From NCBI GenBank assembly GCA_030374805.1, contig JARGSG010000184.1, forward strand, positions 418,501 to 482,500: a DNA stretch of 64,000 bases, written 5' to 3'. A program made the position numbers and the translations under genes. The notes beneath the pieces were generated by a model that was given only the letters and a program-made list of their open reading frames with translations, was not told the origin of the DNA and searched no databases. The stretch's first letter is position 1. Each line of letters starts with the position of its first letter. The stretch comes from Gracilaria gracilis. Lineage: Eukaryota; Rhodophyta; Florideophyceae; Gracilariales; Gracilariaceae. Positions 9,136 through 17,844 of this stretch are shown in pieces.

Positions 9136-11571
9136 ATGACCTCCTCCGAACATCAACGAGCTTTCATAGCTGCACACGCCCGAGCTCCTTCGATTATAAA
9201 ACCGAAGTTATTCTGTCCGCGACGGCCGTATCGTCGCAGACCCCCTAATCGATGGAGATGTACTCTTCAAGAAGAAACCCCCGACGGAGTTCAGTCACAA
9301 CCACCCAACGATCCGAATCCTGCGGATGAACACACTCAAGTAGAAGGGGTTGTTTCACTGGATTCCATTGATGTTGGTTTTGAGGAAGCGCTGTCAAAGA
9401 AATGGGACACTCTTGACATGTTTGATGATGGCCCCAACTCACAAGCCGTGAAGCTGAGCCCAGATGAACTTGCCAAAGCACGAGAGGAAGAAGCGAAGGC
9501 TCTTTTTGGTCCAACAGAAGAGGATGAAGCTGCGGAAGAGTCCACGGAAAACGTACCTGAGAAGAAGAAGAAAACACGGAAGGCGAAGAAGAAGAAGAAG
9601 GTTGAAGAAACCCAAGAGCTTACGGAAGAATCTGAAGAATGGAATACAGATGCAAGATGGTACTTTGTTCAAGTGAAGCCCGGGTGTGAGCAAAGCTGTG
9701 CAATTTCGATACGGAATATGAGCGCATCTGTCGAAGAAACCCATATACACGAAGTGCTTGTACCGACTACGAAGATTATGCGCTTAACAAAAGGTGGGAA
9801 AGCAGTGAGCAAAGAAGAACGCTTTTTCCCCGGTTACGTTATTGTCCTAGTTTCTATGAGTCGATTCAGTTACTCTCAAATCCTCCGGGTCCCAAACGTT
9901 CAATGCTTTATGAACGATCCCAATCGAGACAAGAAGAAAAACGACCCCTTCCGGCCTCCGCTCCCTGTTAAGGATTCCGAAATGAAGCTTGTCTTTGAGA
10001 AGATGAGGGAAGCTGAAAGCGGAAAGCCAGAGGTGAAAACAACGGTCCGCCCCGGGGATCCAGTCGAAATCATATCCGGCCCGTATCAAGGCAATATGGG
10101 AAGAGTGACGGAGGTGAAGCCAGATCTTAACATAATCAAAACGGAGCTCGTTATATATGGCAGAATTAGTGCCATCGAACTCGAGTTCCATCAGGTCCAA
10201 GTCATCGAAGAAGCAGAGCTGGAAGCATACTTGACGAAGAACGAAGCCGTTCGGGAGAAAATGGATGTGGAGACAAAGAAACATGAAGACAAATCCAAAC
10301 CCCCTCTCATTGAGGCCGATATGGCTTCTAGTGAAGATGATCTCATGTCATTGCTGAATGTTATTGAAGATGAAGGTGGCAATGCGGACGAAGATCTAAA
10401 ATACAACCTTGATGAAGAAGAAGGTTTTGCCTCTGCTGAGAGCGTTGATGAGCCGAAAGAAGCTATTTCCGATTCCCTGTTCACAGGAGCAGAACTTGAT
10501 CAAAAGGAAACTAAGAAGAGTGGCGGGAAAAAGTCAAAAGGCGATGACGAGTTGTTTGACGATTTCTTATTTGACTCTGAAGGTGACGGGGACGAAGGCC
10601 TCCTGTCTTCTAATGACGATCTAGCTTCATTCCTTAGCGATGAGGATGATGCAGATCTCTGGCAGCTTGATGAAGGTGAAAAAAGACCGCCCTCCATGTT
10701 CGATGACACAGACGACGGGTTTGAACCTCCGAGTGATGAGAAACAGGGAGCATCATCTCTCATTGATGAGGCAGAACATCCATTCAACTCTCCTGATGAC
10801 GGTTTTATTGAAGTGAATAAAACAAGACATGCGAAGAGAAGGGATCGATCGCGAGTAGTTGAACCGGCAGATGATGATTCTAATGACCTGGAGGAGTTGA
10901 AAGAACCGACCTTCTTCGAGACGACAAACGATGAAAGTGATATGGAAATCCCTGACTTTGGTTTTGATCTGAACAACGAGTTAAAAGCCGATGAGGATGA
11001 GCCGAGCAACGGGGGTGATAACGACATTTCTGAAAAGGAACTCGAAGAAGATCTAAAGGAGATATGGAATGAGTTGGCGGAAGACAATCCGAGCATGCAA
11101 AGCTGGAAAGGAGGTTTGGACTCCACATCTGTGGCACCGAACGAGGCGACCGTTGATGACAAGCCAATCTACCCTAAGTCCGGATGCACAAATCTTCCGA
11201 GGCATATGACTGCCTGGCCTGAGGAGGACGAGCTTCCACTGGTTCCTCCTGAAGACAAGCATAGGATAGGTGGAGAAGCATTTTTACAGGACTTGTTCAC
11301 GGAGCTTCGTCGTGTGGAAAGGGAGGACGATCGAAAGTACGAGTTTCCACCTCCTGGATACGACCTATCTAAACCGATCGTTGATGTTGCTGTGGACAGT
11401 GCAAAAATTGATATCATGCAGCCTGACACACGAGAATGGCCAGAATGCGAAGAATTTGACTACGAAGAAGTGAAACGGAAATCTAGAGCCAGTCACAAAG
11501 CTAGGAAGGAAACAAGACGTAAACGTCGTACAGAGTCAAGCTCAGATTCTTCCGCTAGTTCTCCGAGCTGA
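9136..11571 (+). CDS. Plastid NusG-like (pTAC13-type) KOW protein with giant acidic tail
   Basis: An 811-residue protein starting at the ATG at 9136; the frame is open upstream but has no other ATG. Residues 1-45 are Arg/Pro/Ala-rich with an early Phe (RAFIAAHARAPS), as in red-algal plastid transit peptides. A Lys-rich stretch (KKKKTRKAKKKKK) follows at about 140-160. The NusG N-terminal domain covers about 171-290 (RWYFVQVKPGCEQSCAISI, then ERFFPGYVIVLV). The KOW domain begins near 303 (VRPGDPVEIISGPYQGNMGRV). Bacterial NusG is about 180 residues and plant pTAC13 about 330. Here roughly 450 further residues follow. They are Asp/Glu/Ser-rich with repeated EDD and DDGF motifs and end in a basic Ser-rich tail. 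NusG binds RNA polymerase and adjusts pausing; the same role on plastid polymerase is inferred. The tail has no family I know. Confidence 0.85.
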   Translation: MTSSEHQRAFIAAHARAPSIIKPKLFCPRRPYRRRPPNRWRCTLQEETPDGVQSQPPNDPNPADEHTQVEGVVSLDSIDVGFEEALSKKWDTLDMFDDGPNSQAVKLSPDELAKAREEEAKALFGPTEEDEAAEESTENVPEKKKKTRKAKKKKKVEETQELTEESEEWNTDARWYFVQVKPGCEQSCAISIRNMSASVEETHIHEVLVPTTKIMRLTKGGKAVSKEERFFPGYVIVLVSMSRFSYSQILRVPNVQCFMNDPNRDKKKNDPFRPPLPVKDSEMKLVFEKMREAESGKPEVKTTVRPGDPVEIISGPYQGNMGRVTEVKPDLNIIKTELVIYGRISAIELEFHQVQVIEEAELEAYLTKNEAVREKMDVETKKHEDKSKPPLIEADMASSEDDLMSLLNVIEDEGGNADEDLKYNLDEEEGFASAESVDEPKEAISDSLFTGAELDQKETKKSGGKKSKGDDELFDDFLFDSEGDGDEGLLSSNDDLASFLSDEDDADLWQLDEGEKRPPSMFDDTDDGFEPPSDEKQGASSLIDEAEHPFNSPDDGFIEVNKTRHAKRRDRSRVVEPADDDSNDLEELKEPTFFETTNDESDMEIPDFGFDLNNELKADEDEPSNGGDNDISEKELEEDLKEIWNELAEDNPSMQSWKGGLDSTSVAPNEATVDDKPIYPKSGCTNLPRHMTAWPEEDELPLVPPEDKHRIGGEAFLQDLFTELRRVEREDDRKYEFPPPGYDLSKPIVDVAVDSAKIDIMQPDTREWPECEEFDYEEVKRKSRASHKARKETRRKRRTESSSDSSASSPS

Positions 11572-12062
11572 AACGAATCTCGTTTGAAACAGTGGAAGGA
11601 GATGCTGCGTTGAGCAGAGAAGGGGACCATCTGCTCGTCTTCAATTTGGATGATGAGAAGAAGTACACTAGACTTTGTCTGGGCCTGAACTTTTGCTCTG
11701 CGTATGCTAACTTAAAGAGTGGTTGAGATAATCGGGCTCCGCATACGACGCAAGATTAGTACAAAACAACTTGCAGAAAAGATTGGTTACCATCCGTGTG
11801 TTGTTCAAAAACGTGTTCGGTTTAAGCTTCAAAGGCGGTAAGAGCAGCCGAGAAAGTGCCGCCGGTGGCGAGCCGATTAGATATAAGCAATACAAACACT
11901 ATGCAGGCGACAAAATGAAACTAATAGTTGTCCAACCAGCCTACAGCGATATAAACCCGATTGCAGATATGCAAAACATGATTCAGCCCTGTGGCAACCA
12001 TGAACTCAAACAAAGAGCGTGGGTGCGCAAACGCAAGGTACGGCGTTTCAAGTGCACGCTAA
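11572..12062. other. Intergenic region between convergent NusG-like and kinase genes
   Basis: Only a non-ATG frame of 102 codons (11771-12079) lies here, and it overlaps the kinase end. I see no RNA gene or other element. Confidence 0.4.
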
Positions 12063-13001
12063 TCACAACTGACCACTAGTAGAAGAACTAGCAGCACCAT
12101 GTTTCTTTTTAAACAAAGAGGAGAACGTACCTCTGGACTTCTTGAGTTCAATTTCTTTCCTGGCGGCTTGTAACTCGGAAATGACCTCATCCCAGTCTGG
12201 TCGTAACTCTGGGTTGGCATCCCAGCAACGTGCGATAATGTCCTTGAGGCGCTCGTTCTTAATCTTCTTTTGAGAGGGCCTGAGATTCTTGACGACGACG
12301 TCGCGGGCTACAACCAAGGAGATTTGATACTCAAACGGGCGCTCATCCATGAAAATCTCGTTGCAAATGAGAGCGAAGCTGTACGTATCGGCCTTCTCGG
12401 TGTAGCGACTGTGACTGGTAACCTCTGGGGCCATGTAGCGGTACGAGCCGGTCTCGCCGGTCATGTGCCTGTTCTGGTCATGGTCGATAAAGCGGCTGAA
12501 TCCAAAGTCGGTTAACATGGGTTCATAATCATCATCCAAAAGAATGTTAGCCGGCTTGATATCGCGGTGAATGACGTCGTTGGAGTGCAAGTACTTGAGC
12601 CCCTCAGCCAGCCCCAGCACAATGTTGAAGCGCATGGGCAGCCCTTTCTTGCGCACCAGCCGCGAGTTATAAAGCGCGTGACCAAGCTCGCCCTTCTCGG
12701 CGAAGCGGGTGACCAAGGCGGCGCCCGGCGGGTCCTTTGTCAAGTACATGCCCTTGAACTGCACAATGTTTTTGTGGCGCATCTTGGACATGATTTCCAG
12801 CTCGTTCTTGACGGAGTTGAAGTCGTTCTTGAGGATGGAGGCGGAGTACACCTTGATGGCAACCTTCTCGCCCTGATAGTGCCCCAGGTAGGTGGTGCCA
12901 GAGGCGCCATCGCCGAGCTTGTGGTCAAACTTGATGCTGTCCTCCTCAATCACATAGTCGGTATTCTCAAACTGCTTGCACAGCTCCAAGAACTTCTGCA
13001 T
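12063..13001 (-). CDS. TKL-type protein kinase, 312 aa
   Basis: A single-domain protein kinase. The start is the ATG at 13001; the upstream open frame has no ATG. All catalytic elements are present: glycine loop GDGASGTTYLG (30-40), Lys50 in VAIKVY, alpha-C Glu67, HRDIKPANILL with Asp147, DFG at 165-167, the activation-loop end YMAPEV, and the late motif ARCWDANPELRP that is typical of the tyrosine-kinase-like (RAF/MLK/plant TKL) group. A short basic Ser-rich tail (ELKKSRGTFSSLFKKKHG) follows. There is no receptor, SH2 or other regulatory domain, so it is a cytosolic Ser/Thr kinase by inference. The substrate is unknown. The upstream region (13002-13260) is GC-rich and likely holds the promoter. 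No intron. Confidence 0.9.
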   Translation of the reverse strand: MQKFLELCKQFENTDYVIEEDSIKFDHKLGDGASGTTYLGHYQGEKVAIKVYSASILKNDFNSVKNELEIMSKMRHKNIVQFKGMYLTKDPPGAALVTRFAEKGELGHALYNSRLVRKKGLPMRFNIVLGLAEGLKYLHSNDVIHRDIKPANILLDDDYEPMLTDFGFSRFIDHDQNRHMTGETGSYRYMAPEVTSHSRYTEKADTYSFALICNEIFMDERPFEYQISLVVARDVVVKNLRPSQKKIKNERLKDIIARCWDANPELRPDWDEVISELQAARKEIELKKSRGTFSSLFKKKHGAASSSTSGQL

Positions 13002-13921
13002 GGTTGGGACGAAGACGGCGCAAGCGTGGCGCGACACGGGCGAACGAAGCGCGGCACGTCGTGCGCCACACGCAATAAGCACAGCGCTGCTCTAACCCCA
13101 AGGGTTGGTAAGATACTGTAGCTGCCGCAAATGGCGGCGGCGCGCTCCGCAGTGCGGAGTCCGCACGCGCCGTTGCCCGACTCGCACGTGACGTGCAGCG
13201 TGCTGGGCCCCTGGCCCAGCGCACGAACGCCCCCGCGTGTCAGCTGCGTGTATGATACATATCATAGAATCTCTAATTAGGGATATGATCGCATCTGCTT
13301 CCGAATCGCATCTGCATTCTCTGCATAAGTACGACGGTACTGTACTGTCGACAATTTCTCGCTCCCCGCTGCCGCTCTTCACTTGCCAGCCGTCCGATCT
13401 CGGCCTCTCCGTCCACAATGCACACCGGCGTACAAAGTCGTGCTCCAAAAAGTAGATGGATACGCTCTATTGCTCCTCTCCTTTTGAGAGAACCCCGCAC
13501 GAAAACCGCCTGCCCACTTTGTTGAAATACAAAGCTGGTGTCCATAATATAAAGAACATAAAAGACAGCCCTTTTTATAAAACCCTGGTAACATGGATAT
13601 CGACAATCGAACCGTAGATACACCGTCTACAAAGGCAACAGAAATGATATATAAACGTGTATATCCAACATTCTCCACAAACGCTAGCTTCTTGGACAAC
13701 GATTGTCCGATTATGAGAGAGAGAGAGAAAGAGGAAGAGAAGCAGTATCACACACCACCCCTGCCCTATGTGAAGAATGCTCCACGCATCTGTAATGCTG
13801 CTCAGTTTGGCGCTTCGAAAACCTGTAAATGAATCCACCATCATGGTCTAAAACCATGTCGTGTAGATAGATGCAAAGATGCATCATGCATCTTTGTATC
13901 TATACAACAAGAAAAAGCTGC
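13002..13921. other. Promoter side of kinase plus unassigned intergenic DNA
   Basis: GC-rich just upstream of the kinase, then AT-richer. It contains a GA run near 13718 and the hairpin listed separately. Short frames overlap on both strands without signatures. Confidence 0.4.
13862..13906. repeat. Near-perfect inverted repeat (hairpin)
   Basis: Arms ATGCAAAGATGCAT (13871-13884) and ATGCATCTTTGTAT (13886-13899) pair at 13 of 14 positions around a one-base loop, and the outer bases TGTAGATAG / CTATACA extend the stem. It sits just beyond the 3' end of the minus-strand coiled-coil gene. It may shape the 3' end of a transcript or be a mobile-element footprint. Confidence 0.6.
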
Positions 13922-14513
13922 TCATCCAAGCACCAGAGACTTCCCTCTCACAACGGCATTGCCATTTCGAATCCCAATGTTTGCACAGTCGTTCAACAAG
14001 TTTTCAATAACCGCCGTGTTCCTCTGTGTGAGCAACTTGTTCTTGTCAGCCGCAGATCCCTCACGAGCCATGAAGTTCATCAACGACCTCATTTCCGCTT
14101 CCTCACTACGCAGTTCCTCCAACACTGTTGCAAAATGAACATACGCCCGTACATCTTGAACCTAAAGGGAAAAAAAGCGAACTGGTCGCGTGCCTCCTCT
14201 AGTTTCTCCAACTCCGATATATGCTGCGTCCAAAACTGTCGAGCGAAATATGTGTGCTTGGTCAACACCTCTTTTCTTGTTTCCGCCCAGTGACGATGCG
14301 TATGTTTTCGCAAACACATTTCCGTTTCTTTCTTCAGACAAAATTTGAAGAACCCGTTGAGGGCTCAGCAGTCTCTTCAAAGTCTTCGCGTTTCTCCTTG
14401 GACAAGAAATCGTCACACAGTTTGGTGAGCGAGTCAAATTGACTGAGAAGCTCTCGTTGATCAGCTCCTAGTTGCTCCAGTTGTTTCCCCGAGACCCGAA
14501 GCTCCTCCTTCAT
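13922..14513 (-). pseudogene. Coiled-coil protein gene in three reading frames
   Basis: Three successive minus-strand segments look like parts of one protein. Segment A starts at the ATG at 14513 (MKEELRVSGKQLEQLGADQ) and continues through a helical stretch to SSNF, then a stop near 14334. Segment B, in the -1 frame, gives KKETEMCLRKHTHRHWAETR and then the heptad-like ISELEKLEEAR, to about 14175. Segment C, again -1, gives VQDVRAYVHFATVLEELRSE and continues to a stop at 13922. All three have amphipathic, Glu/Leu/Lys-rich sequence typical of coiled coils. No GT-AG intron restores the frame cleanly at either junction. The first junction lies on A AAT TTT. The open frame of segment A also runs upstream of the ATG to about 14687. 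Alternatives are a spliced gene I cannot resolve, assembly indels, or a decayed gene. Family not recognised. Confidence 0.4.
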
Positions 14514-14761
14514 AGGAGGATGGTTTGTCAGCCGTGGCAACGGATCTGTTTGCGTTGAAGCAGATGACGCTGCTTCTTCGACGGCCTCACCATTGGTATT
14601 CCGCCCGTGTGCAACCGTACTATATCGCGCAAAATTCCTCGAGAAGTGAGCTGTGCTTCGTCACGAAACCATCAAACCAAACATCTCTTTATTCTGCAAT
14701 CCATATACATCTAAGCTATTCATAAACGAACAAATTATCTTTACGCACACAGTCGAAAGCC

Positions 14762-15169
14762 CTACGTGATAGAAATCTTTCGGGCGACAGTCGTCGTCTT
14801 CAGAGGAATCAATATCTTCAGAATCCCATCCCTGTGCTCAGCCTTGATTCCTGCTTCATCCGTACTCTCACCCACCTTAATCTGTAACTCGTACTCCAAA
14901 CTAGCCTTCTTTCCTTCCGCCATCTTCACCCCACTGTCGTCGTTCTGCTCAGTGTCCTCCTCGTGTTCCTCAACCACCACCTCGCCCGACTTGAAGCGCC
15001 GTCCAGTGATGCGCAGCTGTGCTCCACGAAGCTCAACTTCGATGTGTTGACGCTGGACATCGGGCAACTCCACTTTCAGATGGATGTTATCCTGTTGTCG
15101 ACGATAAAGTTACTCGTACGTTGGTACGTGATGCTGCGTTCCATCGGAAGACTTGCACCTATACTCCAT
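14762..15169 (-). pseudogene. Small heat-shock (Hsp20/alpha-crystallin) gene with in-frame TAA
   Basis: The alpha-crystallin domain is read from about 15109 to 14762 (start LYRRQQDNIHLKVELPDV, then IEVELRGAQLRITGRRFKSG, an acidic loop, and the C-terminal DGILKILIPLK). It binds unfolding proteins and forms oligomers. The conserved strand order and the final hydrophobic ILIPL fit the Hsp20 family. The same frame continues upstream to an ATG at 15169 (MEYRCKSSDGTQHHVPTYE) but is broken by one TAA at 15110-15112. No GT-AG intron that I can see removes the stop in frame. Downstream of the stop there is no ATG before the domain. The gene is therefore a recent pseudogene, a sequence error, a stop read through, or has an unseen upstream exon. 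The N-terminal arm is short for the family. Confidence 0.7.
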
Positions 15170-16570
15170 TTGGTCCGCCAGTTGTCGTAACGTGTAAAGT
15201 TAGGGGTTGAGAAACGAGAACGGGAACACCGCTAGCTATCCGAAAGTTTTTCACGTGAAGTTTTTTGACCCTCACCGAGATCTATCACAAGCTCTTGGCA
15301 GCCAATTCATATAAACGGATAAGTAGCAAGTCTGATTAAAGAGAGAGGTACGATGTCGAAGATGGGAGGGAGGGTTGGAGAAAAGAGAAGAGGCACGAAG
15401 GAGCAACCATGCGGTGACAGTCTCAGCGCCGGCGCCGGCGTTGATACCGCCGTCGTCCAGCACTGACGTCGTACGCGTCGTGAATTACACCTCTAGAGTG
15501 CCGTCCTCGCTATCTATCCACATTGCCTTTCATGCGCAAAAAGTCCTCTACACTACACAGCACGTAAAAACAAGGTGAACTTATCATCATGATGTCGGTA
15601 GCGAAATGCTCACGCAGATGAGAGTACCTTTAAGACCTAACGCTGTTTTGCGTAACAAAACATAGCTCAGTGAGCGTAACACGGCTGAAGAGTTTTAGTT
15701 TGTAGCTAGCTTATCAAAGACACGTTATAGGTATTGGGGGTTCCTTTCACGAACTCCACGCAATACGAGTAAATAGGCGAATCTCGCTCACAATTAAGAA
15801 GAAGAAGAACATGCCATTCAAAGCTACCTGTCTTTGTCGGTTTCCTGTCTTGGGTACGTCGGTTGTCTTGCCGGGACCGGCTGAGCTTCTCTGAACAACG
15901 GAGATGCTCATGTGCCCTCATTGATGGAAGCGACAGAAGTTTCCATTTGGTTGGAGCAGGGTCTTGCCCTCAAGATGCTCTTTCTACAACAAAGAAAAAC
16001 TAGTAGATCACGCCCCAAATTCGTTGACCACGGCACGTTAAACCTTACCTTCGTAGAAAGCCCACAGAAGAACGGCCCAGCAAATAATTCAACCGTCAAG
16101 TTCACTCGCGTAACCACTGTTTGCGCGAGTCTGTATCGGGATCATCCTACACTTCTGTGTTGTGATGAAGTGAACCGCTTACCAAGGGTAGGACCGCTAA
16201 CGCGACCGAGTCTGTAGGAGAGCTTTGTACCGAACGCTTCTTCTGCCAGAAGATAATATGAGGCCTATCTCATCATTCTCCATTGAATTATATTCACGTT
16301 TTTCGTTAAGGCCGGCGGGCGCACACCCTTTTCGCTGCTGGGCGGTCTATGTCTGGGGATGACAAATTAGCGCCCTGTCCCCGCGAAGGCATGGTGAACA
16401 CTGCGTACGTCATCGGTAGCTCCTTCGCGACCTAAAATTGAGGAAAGAACCCAGAGGTTCTCAAGTTGCGAGAGCGCTAAGTGTTCTTCGTCCCATTTGT
16501 TTTCACTTTCGCCATTCTCAGACCTTCGTCTCCAGCAACGGATACAATTCGGTTCTGTCAAGTTGTCATC
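15170..16570. other. Intergenic region without supported gene
   Basis: About 1.4 kb between the divergent heat-shock and CTU2 genes. Several 60-100 codon frames occur but none begins with ATG in a good context or shows a family signature. Confidence 0.4.
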
Positions 16571-17626
16571 ATGCCTCTTTCAAAATGCTCGCGTTGCTCT
16601 TCACCAGCCTCGGTTTACATGGCTGATTCGCCTCGATGCATTGCTTGTTTCACCCGCTATCTACACAAGACTTTCAAAAGCTCTCTTGGTCGTCTGGGAG
16701 GCGGAGGGCGGCGGAAGCTGGCGATTGCGTTATCCGGAGGGCCGGCCTCTGCAGCAGTTTGCCTTCTATACGCACACTACATATCTGCGCTGGTACCGAA
16801 CCCCAAAGCCCCCAAGGCGCAACCAGTCATACTGCATGTCTCCGAAACAGAACCACCACCTGTGGTACAGGCTGTCGTGAAGCTCGTTCCCAACGCGGTC
16901 TTGCAGGTCATTCGCCCGGCGTTTAATGCGAGCCGCATCCGAGACAACAACGACCGTGTCTACATGGGGCAGAAGGCGGTATTTCGGGCTTTGTTGGAAG
17001 CTGCAACCGAGCACGAATGTGACGCTTTGGTTTTAGGCACATGCGTGAATCGCGCTGCGCTCGATGCACTGAAAGCCCTTGCCTTTGGAAGAGGAAGTGC
17101 TGTGAAGAACCAGAGCTCTAGTGTTTTTGAACTGCACAGCGTCAAGGTGCTGCGACCTGTGCGGGATATTCCAGTTCGGTTGCTGGTGCGGTACGCTTAC
17201 TTGCAACTTCCTGATGCCAGCTTTGTAAGCAAAGAAGAAACTGGTGCAGGGATTCACACCGTCGCACATCGCTTTATTCAACATGCTGGGGCAGACAACT
17301 CAGCTTCGGTTCACAACATTGTGCGAACTGCAGACAAATTGGTCCAGAATGAGGGGAGATTATGCGTTCTTTGTGACACTGTTATCACTAAGCGCGAAGG
17401 GTCAGCGGAAAAGAGTAGTCAGGGTTGTGATGCATGCCAGGGCTGCAACTGCTCTCAAAGCTTCGAACTATGCTTTGCGTGCCGTGCTTGTGTTAATCGT
17501 GCTAGTGGTGAGCAAAATGCCGTACTAGACGTTATCTTTGACGTTGCTACGAAGCAAAAGCGACGTCTTGCGAGGGAAGATATGCGGAAACAAATCGAAG
17601 ACTTTCTCCTTGACGATGATATCTGA
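16571..17626 (+). CDS. CTU2: Cytoplasmic tRNA 2-thiolation protein 2
   Basis: A 351-residue protein of the CTU2/Ncs2 family. With CTU1/Ncs6 it forms the cytosolic complex that thiolates the wobble uridine of tRNAs for Lys, Gln and Glu, using sulfur passed on by URM1. The ATG at 16571 is followed at once by the N-terminal Cys motif (CSRCSSPASVYMADSPRCIACF). Next comes a PP-loop-like Rossmann region (KLAIALSGGPASAAVCLLYA), in which the usual SGGxDS reads SGGPAS, as expected for the non-catalytic CTU2 subunit. The C-terminal half carries several CxxC-like clusters (CVLC, CDACQGCNC, CFACRAC). Length is within the family's range. No intron. Confidence 0.88.
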   Translation: MPLSKCSRCSSPASVYMADSPRCIACFTRYLHKTFKSSLGRLGGGGRRKLAIALSGGPASAAVCLLYAHYISALVPNPKAPKAQPVILHVSETEPPPVVQAVVKLVPNAVLQVIRPAFNASRIRDNNDRVYMGQKAVFRALLEAATEHECDALVLGTCVNRAALDALKALAFGRGSAVKNQSSSVFELHSVKVLRPVRDIPVRLLVRYAYLQLPDASFVSKEETGAGIHTVAHRFIQHAGADNSASVHNIVRTADKLVQNEGRLCVLCDTVITKREGSAEKSSQGCDACQGCNCSQSFELCFACRACVNRASGEQNAVLDVIFDVATKQKRRLAREDMRKQIEDFLLDDDI

Positions 17627-17844
17627 ATTACGCACTTGCTTCTCTGCAGGAAGGAAGGAACGGCATGAATCACACGCCCAAGACAGAAGCCTCGGTACCA
17701 TTGCAAGGCACAGGTAAGTTTGCCGCTCTTCACCGCGCACCCGCAAAGCAATTCTGAGAGCAAACACAACATGTGGAGTAGTTCGTACCCGTTCAGCCAT
17801 ACGAGGCACAAAAAGCAGATCCGTTCAAGCTGATGTCGAATCCT

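Noticed and set aside
10500..11162. A 220-codon Ser-rich minus-strand frame
   Set aside because: It is the antisense image of the acidic tail of the NusG-like protein (GAT/GAA read backwards as Ser/Phe codons).
12567..13121. A 184-codon plus-strand frame
   Set aside because: It lies antisense to the kinase domain and mirrors its codons.
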